This document shows positions 9,647 to 16,966 of a stretch of 64,000 nucleotides of DNA, piece after piece. The stretch is from the NCBI RefSeq assembly GCF_900116385.1, contig NZ_FPCI01000001.1, positions 2,267,501 through 2,331,500 of the forward strand, written 5' to 3'. Every line of letters starts with the position of its first letter. Positions within the stretch are counted from its first letter, which is position 1. Below the pieces are notes generated by a model. That model saw only the letters and a list, made by a program, of their open reading frames with translations, was not told the DNA's origin and did no database searches. The position numbers were made by a program, and so were the translations under genes. This DNA is from Pseudoxanthomonas sp. YR558 (GTDB lineage: Bacteria > Pseudomonadota > Gammaproteobacteria > Xanthomonadales > Xanthomonadaceae).

Positions 9647-9810
9647 GCAGACAGTGTAGCCGCTGGCGTCTCAGCGCCTGAGCCGGGCCACAGCGCGAAC
9701 CGCCTCGCACGGGAAGCGCGCGCCGCGTCACGGGATGCGGATAGGTGGCTTGACCCCCTGCAGGGGCCGGCGCACAGTCGCGGCGCACCGACCGCTTGGG
9801 GAAAGCCGGC

Positions 9811-10461
9811 TTGCTGCAACGTCTTCGCACACTGATGGGCGCCGCGCCCGACCCGGTGCCTGCCCTCGCCGCGGCACGCGCGGCCGCCCTGCAGGCGGCG
9901 CTCGGCGAACCCGAGCGCATCGACCGCGACGTCGACCGCCGGCACCGGGTCGACGTGCACGTGTACGCGCGCAACTTCGTCGAGGCCTGCGTGGACGGCG
10001 ACGACGAAGGCTATGTGCTGGTCACCAGCGGCATGAGCGACCGGCTGATGCCGATGCCCGACGGCTACGACGGCGACGAATCTGCTGCGCGCGAACTATT
10101 CTGGTACGTGCGCGCGCCGCATCCGGCCTTCATCGAGCAGCTGCGCTGGCTGGCCAAGCTGCCGTTCGCCGAAGACAGCTGGCTGGGCTACGGCCATACC
10201 GTGCCGCTGCCGGAACCGCCGCTGGCGGCCTCACCGTTCTCGACCTTCCTGCTGCTGCCGCCGGTGGTGGCCACCGACCGCCACCTGTTCGACAACCTGC
10301 ACCTGCACGGCCAGGGTGTGGAGCCGCTGGTGGTCCACCTGGTGTCGGATGCGGAGTATGACCTCGTCCGCTCTGACGAAGGGCTGGATGTATTCCTCGA
10401 CCTGCTGGACGTGCACCGCTACCCGCTGGTGTTCGATCCGGCGCGGCCTTCGTATCTCTGA
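9811..10461 (+). CDS. Suppressor-of-fused (SUFU) domain protein
   Basis: About 216 aa. The segments YARNFVEACVDGDDEGYVLVTSGMSDR and the later FDNLHLHGQGVEPLVVHLVSDAEYDLV resemble bacterial SUFU-domain proteins, whose biochemical role is not established. Some members act as immunity proteins in toxin systems, but no toxin gene is adjacent. The start is uncertain: TTG at 9811 has the best ribosome-binding sequence (GGGGA eight bases upstream); TTG at 9796 and ATG at 9835 are alternatives. No signal peptide or membrane segment is seen. Confidence 0.7.
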   Translation: MLQRLRTLMGAAPDPVPALAAARAAALQAALGEPERIDRDVDRRHRVDVHVYARNFVEACVDGDDEGYVLVTSGMSDRLMPMPDGYDGDESAARELFWYVRAPHPAFIEQLRWLAKLPFAEDSWLGYGHTVPLPEPPLAASPFSTFLLLPPVVATDRHLFDNLHLHGQGVEPLVVHLVSDAEYDLVRSDEGLDVFLDLLDVHRYPLVFDPARPSYL

Positions 10462-10632
10462 ACCGGCCGACGCGGCGGCCGCGTGGTGCGCCGCCGATTG
10501 CCAGCCACGCCGCGCGCGCATAGGCTGCTGGCGGCCCCGGGGCGGGGATGCACCCGCGGGTCATGCCCCCTCACCTTTCCATGCCGGCTCTCCGTCGGCA
10601 TACCGCCCCATTGACGCATTCGAGGAGTTTCC

Positions 10633-12069
10633 ATGACCTGGCTACGGCGCAAATCCATCGACCGGATCACCGAGCACGAAGAAGGCCGGCGACTGGTCCC
10701 TACGCTGAGCTGGCCGCACCTGGTGGCGCTGGGCATCGGCGCGATCGTCGGCACCGGCATCTACACGTTGATCGGCGTGGGCGCCGAGAAAGCCGGCCCC
10801 GCGGTGCTGATCTCCTTCGTCGTTGCCGGCGTGGTGTGCGCCTGCGCGGCGTTGGCCTATGCCGAACTGTCGACGATGATGCCGGCCGCCGGCAGCGCGT
10901 ATACCTACAGCTACGGCGTGCTGGGTGAAGCGATCGCGTGGATCGTCGGCTGGAGCCTGATTCTCGAATACTCGCTGGTGGTCAGCACGGTGGCGGTCGG
11001 CTGGTCGGGCTACTTTGTCGGCTTCCTCGAATGGGTGCAGCAGACGTTCGGCTGGAGCGTCACCTTGCCCGCCGCGCTATCCGCCGGTCCGCATGCCGGC
11101 GGCATCATCAACCTGCCCGCCATCGTCATCACGTTCCTCGTCGCGGGCATGCTGATCGCCGGCACACGCGAAAGCGCCACGCTCAACGCGATCCTGGTGG
11201 TGTTCAAGCTGATCGCGCTGGGGGTGTTCATCGCGGTCGCACTGCCAGCGTTCAATGCGGACAACCTGCAGCCGTTCATGCCGTACGGCTTCCCGAAGTC
11301 GATCGGGCCCGACGGTGTCGAGCGGGGTGTGATGGCGGCGGCAGCGATCATCTTCTTCGCCTTCTACGGATTCGATGCGATTTCCACCGCGGCCGAGGAG
11401 ACCAAGAATCCCGGTCGCGACCTGTCGATCGGCATCGTCGGCTCGATGGTCGGCTGCACGCTGATCTACCTGGTGGTCGCGGTGGCCGCCGTCGGCGCGC
11501 TGAGCTACACCGTATTCGGCCAGAGCGCCGAGCCGCTGGCGCTGATCATGCGCGAGCTGGGACACGGCACCGCCGCGCTGGTGATCGGCATCGTCGCGAT
11601 CGTGGCGCTGCCGACCGTGCTGCTGGCGTTCTTCTACGGGCAGAGCCGCATCTTCTTCGTGATGTCGCGTGACGGCCTGCTGCCGCGCGGTCTGTCGAAG
11701 GTCAACCCGCGCACGGGCACGCCGGTGGCGATCACCGTGTTCACGGCCATCCTCGTTGCGGCGCTGGCCGGCGTGGCCCGGCTGGACGAAATCGCTGCGC
11801 TCGCCAACGCCGGTACCCTGGCCGCGTTCGTCGCCGTCGGCGTGTGCCTGCTGGTGCTGCGCACGCGCGAACCCCACCGCCCTCGCGTGTTCCGCACACC
11901 GTTGGCGTGGGTGGTCGGCCCGGTGGCGATCCTCGGCTGCCTGTACTTGTTCTGGAGCCTGCCGCATCGCACGCAGCTGTGGTTCCTGGTGTGGAATGCG
12001 GTCGGCATCGTCGTCTACCTGGCCTACAGCCGTCGCAACAGCATGCTGGCGAAAGGCGGCGACGCTTGA
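10633..12069 (+). CDS. APC-superfamily amino-acid permease
   Basis: Inner-membrane amino-acid transporter of 478 aa with about twelve to thirteen hydrophobic segments. The first core helix carries the APC substrate-binding motif IGAIVGTGIYTLIG, and the unwound sixth helix appears as FFAFYGFDAISTAAEET. These features match the cationic amino-acid transporter (CAT/YfnA) branch; the substrate itself cannot be read from sequence. The ATG at 10633 is preceded by GAGGAGTTTCC, a good ribosome-binding site. A strong terminator follows, so it is probably a single-gene unit. Confidence 0.85.
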   Translation: MTWLRRKSIDRITEHEEGRRLVPTLSWPHLVALGIGAIVGTGIYTLIGVGAEKAGPAVLISFVVAGVVCACAALAYAELSTMMPAAGSAYTYSYGVLGEAIAWIVGWSLILEYSLVVSTVAVGWSGYFVGFLEWVQQTFGWSVTLPAALSAGPHAGGIINLPAIVITFLVAGMLIAGTRESATLNAILVVFKLIALGVFIAVALPAFNADNLQPFMPYGFPKSIGPDGVERGVMAAAAIIFFAFYGFDAISTAAEETKNPGRDLSIGIVGSMVGCTLIYLVVAVAAVGALSYTVFGQSAEPLALIMRELGHGTAALVIGIVAIVALPTVLLAFFYGQSRIFFVMSRDGLLPRGLSKVNPRTGTPVAITVFTAILVAALAGVARLDEIAALANAGTLAAFVAVGVCLLVLRTREPHRPRVFRTPLAWVVGPVAILGCLYLFWSLPHRTQLWFLVWNAVGIVVYLAYSRRNSMLAKGGDA

Positions 12070-12091
12070 TCGCTCTGCGGCATGCGTGACC

Positions 12092-12121
12092 AAAAGGCGG
12101 GCTTCGGCCCGCTTTTTCTTT
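12092..12121 (+). terminator. Intrinsic terminator after the amino-acid permease gene
   Basis: GCGGGC-TTCG-GCCCGC stem with a UUCG tetraloop, followed by TTTTTCTTT. It is almost the same sequence as the terminator after fabV. Confidence 0.88.
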
Positions 12122-12239
12122 ATGCGTCACCCAGCAGAATGACGACCCCATACGCCGGCGTGTGCAGGCGTAGCGCTTCATTCCGGGCGGCTGCGGCACT
12201 AAGATGCCGCGCAGGCACACCATCCCCCGGGTTACGACG

Positions 12240-13457
12240 TTGATCATCCATCCCAAAGTCCGCGGCTTCATCTGCACCACCACCCATCCGCTCGGCTGCG
12301 CGCTCAACGTACGCGACCAGATCGCCGCGACGCGCGCACAAGGCGTGCGCAACGACGGGCCCAAGAAGGTGCTGGTGATCGGTGCGTCGAGCGGCTACGG
12401 CCTGGCCGCGCGCATCAGCGCGGCGTTCGGCTTCGGTGCCGATACGCTGGGCGTGTTCTTCGAGAAGCCGGGCAACGAGAAGAAGGCCGGCACCGCGGGC
12501 TGGTACAACTCGGCTGCGTTCGACCAGGCAGCCAAGGAAGCCGGCCTGTACAGCCGTTCGATCAACGGCGATGCGTTCTCGGACGAGGCGCGCGCGAAGG
12601 TCATCGAGCTGATCAAGACCGAGATGGGCGGCCAGGTCGACCTGGTCATCTATTCGCTGGCCTCGCCGGTGCGCAAGCTGCCGGGTACCGGCGAAGTGAA
12701 GCGTTCGGCACTGAAGCCGATCGGCGCGCCGTACACGTCCACCGCCATCGACACGAACAAGGACGCCATCGTCCAGGCCACCATCGAGCCCGCCACCGAT
12801 CAGGAGATCGCCGACACCGTCACCGTGATGGGCGGCCAGGACTGGGAACTGTGGATCGATGCGCTCGACAAGGCCGGCGCACTGGCCGACGGCGCACGCA
12901 CGGTGGCCTTCAGCTACATCGGCACCGACATCACCTGGCCGATCTACTGGCACGGCGCGCTCGGCCGCGCGAAGGTGGACCTGGACGAGACCGCGCAGCG
13001 CCTGGACGCGCGCCTGCAGAAGACCGGCGGCACCGCGAACGTCGCCGTACTGAAGTCGGTGGTAACGCAGGCCAGCTCCGCGATTCCGGTGATGCCGCTC
13101 TACATCAGCATCGTGTTCAAGGTGATGAAGGAACTCGGCCTGCACGAAGGCACGATCGAGCAGCTGGACCGCCTGTTCCGCGACCGCATGTACCGCACCG
13201 ACGGCACCCCGGCCACGACCGACGACGAGAACCGCCTGCGCCTGGACGACTGGGAACTGAAGCCCGAAGTACAGACCCAGGCGAAGGCCTTGTGGCCGCA
13301 GGTCACCAGCGAGAACCTGTTCCAGCTGACCGACTACGCCAACTACAAGCACGAGTTCCTGAAGCTGTTCGGTTTCGAACGCAGCGATGTGGACTACGAC
13401 GCCGACGTGAACCCGGACGTGCAGTTCGACTGCATCGAGCTGTCGCCGGAAAACTGA
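12240..13457 (+). CDS. fabV: Enoyl-[acyl-carrier-protein] reductase FabV
   Basis: NADH-dependent trans-2-enoyl reductase that completes each round of fatty-acid elongation. It is 405 aa from a TTG start at 12240, chosen because it gives the family N-terminus [20 protein letters not shown]; the frame is open to an ATG at 12204, but those extra residues are not family-like. The Rossmann NAD-binding region [15 protein letters not shown] is near residues 39-53. The FabV Tyr-X8-Lys catalytic pair is visible as Y236 and K245. It is flanked by terminators on both sides. FabV is intrinsically triclosan-tolerant in characterised relatives. Confidence 0.94.
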   Translation: MIIHPKVRGFICTTTHPLGCALNVRDQIAATRAQGVRNDGPKKVLVIGASSGYGLAARISAAFGFGADTLGVFFEKPGNEKKAGTAGWYNSAAFDQAAKEAGLYSRSINGDAFSDEARAKVIELIKTEMGGQVDLVIYSLASPVRKLPGTGEVKRSALKPIGAPYTSTAIDTNKDAIVQATIEPATDQEIADTVTVMGGQDWELWIDALDKAGALADGARTVAFSYIGTDITWPIYWHGALGRAKVDLDETAQRLDARLQKTGGTANVAVLKSVVTQASSAIPVMPLYISIVFKVMKELGLHEGTIEQLDRLFRDRMYRTDGTPATTDDENRLRLDDWELKPEVQTQAKALWPQVTSENLFQLTDYANYKHEFLKLFGFERSDVDYDADVNPDVQFDCIELSPEN

Positions 13458-13476
13458 TCGCCGTGCGTGGCGCATG

Positions 13477-13506
13477 AAAAAGGCGGGCTTCGGCCCGCCT
13501 TTTTCG
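13477..13506. terminator. Bidirectional terminator between fabV and rlmI-like gene
   Basis: AAAAAGGCGGGC-TTCG-GCCCGCCTTTTT hairpin between two convergent genes, with an A-run on one side and a T-run on the other, so it can work in both directions. Confidence 0.9.
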
Positions 13507-13532
13507 TGTCCGTGGAGGAATGCGCTTCCGGC

Positions 13533-14711
13533 TCAATCCACCACGCGGCAGAACACCGCCTTCAGGTAGCGCGATTCCTGCACGTGCGCCATGAAGGGAT
13601 GGTCGGGGCCGGCGCCGGCGACCTTGAGGATCTGGATCGTGCGGCCGGAGAAATACGCGGCGCGGCGAAGCATGTCGAGGAACTGCTCCTCGCTGACCAG
13701 GCCCGTGCACGAGAACGTCGCGAACAGGCCGCCGGGCTTCACCACGCCCAGCGCGAGCTTGTTCATGTCGAGGTACTTCTTCAACGCGGCGATCACCTGC
13801 TCGCGGTCGCGCGTCATCTTGGCCGGGTCCAGGATCACCACGTCGTACTGCTCGCCGCGGTTCGCCGCATCGCGCAGGTACGGGAAGATGTCGGCCTGCA
13901 CGAACTTCGGCCGCACGTTGTTGAGCTTGGCGTTGCCCTTGGCGATCTGGATGACGTCCTGGTCGATGTCCACGCCGACGACCTCGCTCGCACCACGCGC
14001 CGCGGCGTACACCGCGAAGCCGCCGGTGTTGCAGCACAGGTCCAGCACGGTCTTGCCGTCCACCTGCTGGCTCAACCATTCGCGGTTCTCGCGCTGGTCG
14101 GCGAAGAAGCCGGTCTTGTGCGCGCCCGCCGGATCGGCGCGGAACTTCACCCCGTACTCGGTGATGACGGCCGCTTCGGTGGTCGTGTTGCCGTGGAAGT
14201 CGAAGCTTTCCTGCTTCTGCACGTGCTCGTCGGCGAAGCTGTGGAAGCGGCAGCCGGGGAACTGCTCGCGCAGCGCCTCGTAGATCCATTCGCGATGGCG
14301 GAACATGCCGGCGGCGAAGAACTCCACCACGATCAGGTCGCCGTAGCGGTCCACGACCAGGCCCGATAGGCCGTCGCCTTCGCTGTGCACTACGCGCCAG
14401 GCGTCGCTGATGGCGTCCAGCTTCAGCACGTCGCGGCGCAGCGAGACCGCGTCGGCGATCTTGCGCGAGAACCAGCCGGCATCCACCGGGATGTCGGGGT
14501 GGGTTTCGAGGATGCGCACGGCGATGCGCGAATGGCCGTTGTAGAAGCCGCGGCCTATCCATTCTCCGTCAACGCCGACCACTTCGACGAGGGTGCCGGA
14601 CTTGGGCTTGGCGGCGGGCTTCTCGACCAGCTTCTGGAAGATCCACGGGTGGCTGGAACGCCAGGCGTTCTTCAGGCGTACGGTCGGGTTGGGCGTGTTC
14701 ATGAACGACAT
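13533..14711 (-). CDS. rlmI: Class I SAM-dependent rRNA methyltransferase, RlmI family
   Basis: Probable 23S rRNA (cytosine-C5) methyltransferase; E. coli RlmI modifies C1962. It is 392 aa. An N-terminal PUA-like domain (VRLKNAWRSSHPWIFQKLVEKP) is followed by an EEHD-like linker and a Rossmann methyltransferase domain with DLCCNTGGFAVYAA (SAM-binding motif I), VVGVDIDQD and VVILDPAKMT. The later FATFSCTG segment matches the catalytic Cys region. The start ATG at 14711 is preceded by GAAGG; a second ATG at 14702 is possible. The exact target base is inferred from family. Confidence 0.87.
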   Translation of the reverse strand: MSFMNTPNPTVRLKNAWRSSHPWIFQKLVEKPAAKPKSGTLVEVVGVDGEWIGRGFYNGHSRIAVRILETHPDIPVDAGWFSRKIADAVSLRRDVLKLDAISDAWRVVHSEGDGLSGLVVDRYGDLIVVEFFAAGMFRHREWIYEALREQFPGCRFHSFADEHVQKQESFDFHGNTTTEAAVITEYGVKFRADPAGAHKTGFFADQRENREWLSQQVDGKTVLDLCCNTGGFAVYAAARGASEVVGVDIDQDVIQIAKGNAKLNNVRPKFVQADIFPYLRDAANRGEQYDVVILDPAKMTRDREQVIAALKKYLDMNKLALGVVKPGGLFATFSCTGLVSEEQFLDMLRRAAYFSGRTIQILKVAGAGPDHPFMAHVQESRYLKAVFCRVVD

Positions 14712-14760
14712 TTTACCTTCGCGGTTGACCCGGCCGCGCGCCATCCGGACAATTCCCGCC

Positions 14761-14869
14761 TGAAGGGGAGTAGCTCCCAACGTGCCGGCCGTCATTTCGA
14801 GCAGCGATGCTCCGGTCCCACGGCAGCCCACCGGGCTGTGAGCGAGACCTTCGCCGCGATGGCGAAGGC
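14761..14869 (+). promoter_or_regulatory. yybP-ykoY manganese riboswitch in the terC leader
   Basis: The sequence AAGGGGAGTAGCT (14763-14775) and the downstream GCGAGACCTTCGCC (14842-14855) are the two conserved strands of the yybP-ykoY (Mn2+-sensing) riboswitch. P1 can form between TGAAGG at 14761-14766 and CCTTCG at 14848-14853. The variable stem in between includes GTCATTTCGAG, as in known members. The riboswitch sits directly upstream of a TerC-family gene, one of the classic gene families it controls. Mn2+ is therefore predicted to increase terC expression. This is from visual matching to the known consensus, not from a covariance search. Confidence 0.87.
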
Positions 14870-14895
14870 ATGTCCCTGGATCCCCGTTTCCCCGG

Positions 14896-14942
14896 TTCCC
14901 GAGACGTCCGCGCCCGCGGTCGTCCTCCACTTTTTTCGGGAA
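14896..14942 (+). promoter_or_regulatory. Possible Shine-Dalgarno-sequestering helix before terC
   Basis: TTCCCGA at 14896-14902 can pair with TCGGGAA at 14936-14942, which contains the ribosome-binding site GGGAA five bases before the terC ATG. This suggests a translational expression platform for the riboswitch, but it is inferred from complementarity only. Confidence 0.45.
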
Positions 14943-14947
14943 TCTCG

Positions 14948-15907
14948 ATGGAAACGATTGGCAACCCCTGGTTGTGGGCCGGCTTCGGCGGCCTGGTGGT
15001 GATCGCGCTGCTGGTCGACCTGGTGCTGATGCGCCATGGCGGCGCGCACAAGGTCACATTCAAGGAAGCGATGTGGTGGAGCCTGGGCTGGATCGCGCTG
15101 GCGATGGCCTTCAACGGCGGCCTGTGGTGGTACGTGAACGAGACCGCCGGACTGGTGGAAGCCAACCGCGTGGGCCTGGAATTTCTGACCGGCTACCTGG
15201 TCGAGAAGGCGCTGGCCGTCGACAACATCTTCGTGTTCCTGATGGTGATGACGTACTTCGCCGTGCCCGAGGAGCAGCGCCAGCGCGTGCTGGTGATCGG
15301 CATCCTCGGCGCGATCGTCTTGCGCAGCATCCTGATCTTCGCGGGCGCCGCGCTGCTGGCGAAGTTCCACTGGCTGCTCTACCTCTTCGGCGCGTTCCTG
15401 CTGCTGACCGGCATCAAGATGTGGTTCGCCGCCGGCAAGGAACCCGACCTGGAGAAGAACCCCGCGCTGCGCTGGATGCGCAACCACCTGAAACTGACCG
15501 ATGGCTACCGCGGCGCGGCGCTGAGCGTGCGCGAGAACGGCGTGCGCTGGTTCACCCCGTTGTTCGTGGTACTGGTGTTGATCGGCGTGACCGACGTGAT
15601 CTTCGCGGTGGACAGCATCCCGGCGATCTTCGCGATCACCTCGGACCCGTTCATCGTGCTGACCTCGAACGTGTTCGCGGTGCTGGGCCTGCGCGCGATG
15701 TTCTTCCTGCTTGCCGGCATGGCCGACCGCTTCCACCTGCTGCCGTACGGTCTGGCGGTGGTGCTGGGCTTCATCGGCACCAAGATGCTGCTGATCGACC
15801 TCTACAAGATCCCGGTGCCGTGGGCGCTGGGCACGGTGGCGGCGATCCTCGGCGTGACCGTGGCGCTGAGCCTGGCGCGACCGCAGAAGGCCGATACGGC
15901 CGCCTGA
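14948..15907 (+). CDS. TerC-family integral membrane protein (Alx/MeeF-like), Mn-responsive
   Basis: Polytopic membrane protein of 319 aa with about nine hydrophobic segments. It has the TerC hallmarks VEKALAVDNIFVFLMV and VDSIPAIFAITSDPFIVLTSNVFA, whose acidic residues lie in the membrane and are implicated in metal handling. Relatives (E. coli Alx, B. subtilis MeeF/MeeY) are linked to manganese export or metalation of secreted proteins. The ATG at 14948 follows GGGAATCTCG. The yybP-ykoY riboswitch upstream supports a role in manganese homeostasis rather than tellurite resistance. No tellurite-resistance genes are nearby. Confidence 0.9.
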   Translation: METIGNPWLWAGFGGLVVIALLVDLVLMRHGGAHKVTFKEAMWWSLGWIALAMAFNGGLWWYVNETAGLVEANRVGLEFLTGYLVEKALAVDNIFVFLMVMTYFAVPEEQRQRVLVIGILGAIVLRSILIFAGAALLAKFHWLLYLFGAFLLLTGIKMWFAAGKEPDLEKNPALRWMRNHLKLTDGYRGAALSVRENGVRWFTPLFVVLVLIGVTDVIFAVDSIPAIFAITSDPFIVLTSNVFAVLGLRAMFFLLAGMADRFHLLPYGLAVVLGFIGTKMLLIDLYKIPVPWALGTVAAILGVTVALSLARPQKADTAA

Positions 15908-15998
15908 CGCGGGTCCTGGCGGACCATCCCGTGCGCGGGATGGTCTGTCCATGGGCGCCCGCCCTTGCATTCGTCCGCACAGCCGCCAGAACGGATCC

Positions 15999-16808
15999 AT
16001 GGACCTGCACCCCGACGACCCCGCGTTCGACCCGGAATCCCAGCAGCGCTACGACCGCCGCCGGCTGTTCCGCGCCCTCAACCTGAGCCTGGCGTTCGTG
16101 CTGCTGCTGGCCATCGTGTACTCGGCGCAGGGCAGTTTCGATGTGCGCGCCTTCACCATCGCGCCGCGGTCGGTGGACGGCCTGCTCGGCGTCCTGACGG
16201 CCCCCTTGCTGCATGGCTCGCTGGAGCACATCGCCGCGAATGCGTCGGCGCTGCTGATCCTCGGCACGCTGGCCGGCGCGGTGTACCCACGCGCGACGCT
16301 GTGGGCGATCCCGCTGGTGTGGCTGGGCGCAGGCCTCGGGCCGTGGCTGCTGGCCGAACCGGGCACGCACACGCTCGGCGCCAGCGGCCTGACCCACGGC
16401 CTGATGTTCATGATCTTCATGCTCGGCCTGCTGCGCCGCGACCGCGCGGCGATCGCCGCAGGGATGATCGCGTTCCTGTTCTACGGCGGCATGGTGCTCA
16501 CGGTGCTGCCGCGCGAAGCCGGCGTCTCGTGGCAGGCGCATTTGGGCGGCGCGGTGGCGGGCCTGCTGGCCGCGTTCCTGTTCCGTCGCCTGGACCCCGA
16601 ACTGCCGAAGAAGAAATACAGCTGGGAAATCGAGGAAGAGGACGCCGCCGCACGTGCCGATGACGAACTCGAACTGCCCGCCCCGCGCGAGGTGCCGATG
16701 CTGTGGGTACGCCCCGAACCGTCGGAAGAAGAGCAGCGCGGCGTGGTGCTGCGTTTTACCCGCCACCCGGCGGTTGAAAGCCCGCCGCGAGAGCCGCCGA
16801 CCTCGTGA
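15999..16808 (+). CDS. Rhomboid-family intramembrane serine protease
   Basis: About 269 aa with six or more membrane segments. It carries the rhomboid signature: HGSLEHIAANASAL in the second helix, the catalytic serine in GASGLTHG (S129) and the paired histidine in SWQAHLGGAVAG (H181). A charged, Glu-rich cytosolic tail follows after residue 205. The ATG at 15999 is chosen because the upstream 16 codons are not family-like. It should cleave membrane proteins within the bilayer; the substrate is unknown. Confidence 0.88.
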   Translation: MDLHPDDPAFDPESQQRYDRRRLFRALNLSLAFVLLLAIVYSAQGSFDVRAFTIAPRSVDGLLGVLTAPLLHGSLEHIAANASALLILGTLAGAVYPRATLWAIPLVWLGAGLGPWLLAEPGTHTLGASGLTHGLMFMIFMLGLLRRDRAAIAAGMIAFLFYGGMVLTVLPREAGVSWQAHLGGAVAGLLAAFLFRRLDPELPKKKYSWEIEEEDAAARADDELELPAPREVPMLWVRPEPSEEEQRGVVLRFTRHPAVESPPREPPTS

Positions 16809-16815
16809 TCCGTCC

Positions 16816-16949
16816 TGTGGGAGCGACGTAAGTCGCGATGATGTGGCCCGTTGTCGATGCGGTAAAAGAAAAAGGCAGACCATTCTGGTCTGCCTTTCCT
16901 TTTTCCGGATGATGGCCTGGCGCCCTTTCGCGACTCACGTCGCTCCCAC
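16816..16949. repeat. REP-like inverted repeat pair flanking a terminator
   Basis: A left arm beginning TGTGGGAGCGACGTAAGTCG (16816-16840) and a right arm ending CGTCGCTCCCAC (16928-16949) are near-exact reverse complements. Each arm is itself a small hairpin (GCGAC/GTCGC). The same unit recurs at 31483-31549. This is the layout of paired REP elements in intergenic DNA between convergent genes. Confidence 0.75.
16866..16905. terminator. Bidirectional terminator between the rhomboid and TonB-receptor genes
   Basis: A 12-bp perfect stem (AAAGGCAGACCA / TGGTCTGCCTTT) with a TTC loop, flanked by an A-rich run upstream and CCTTTTT downstream. It sits between convergent genes and inside the REP-like pair. 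Confidence 0.88.
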
Positions 16950-16966
16950 GAAGCGCGCCGCATGCA

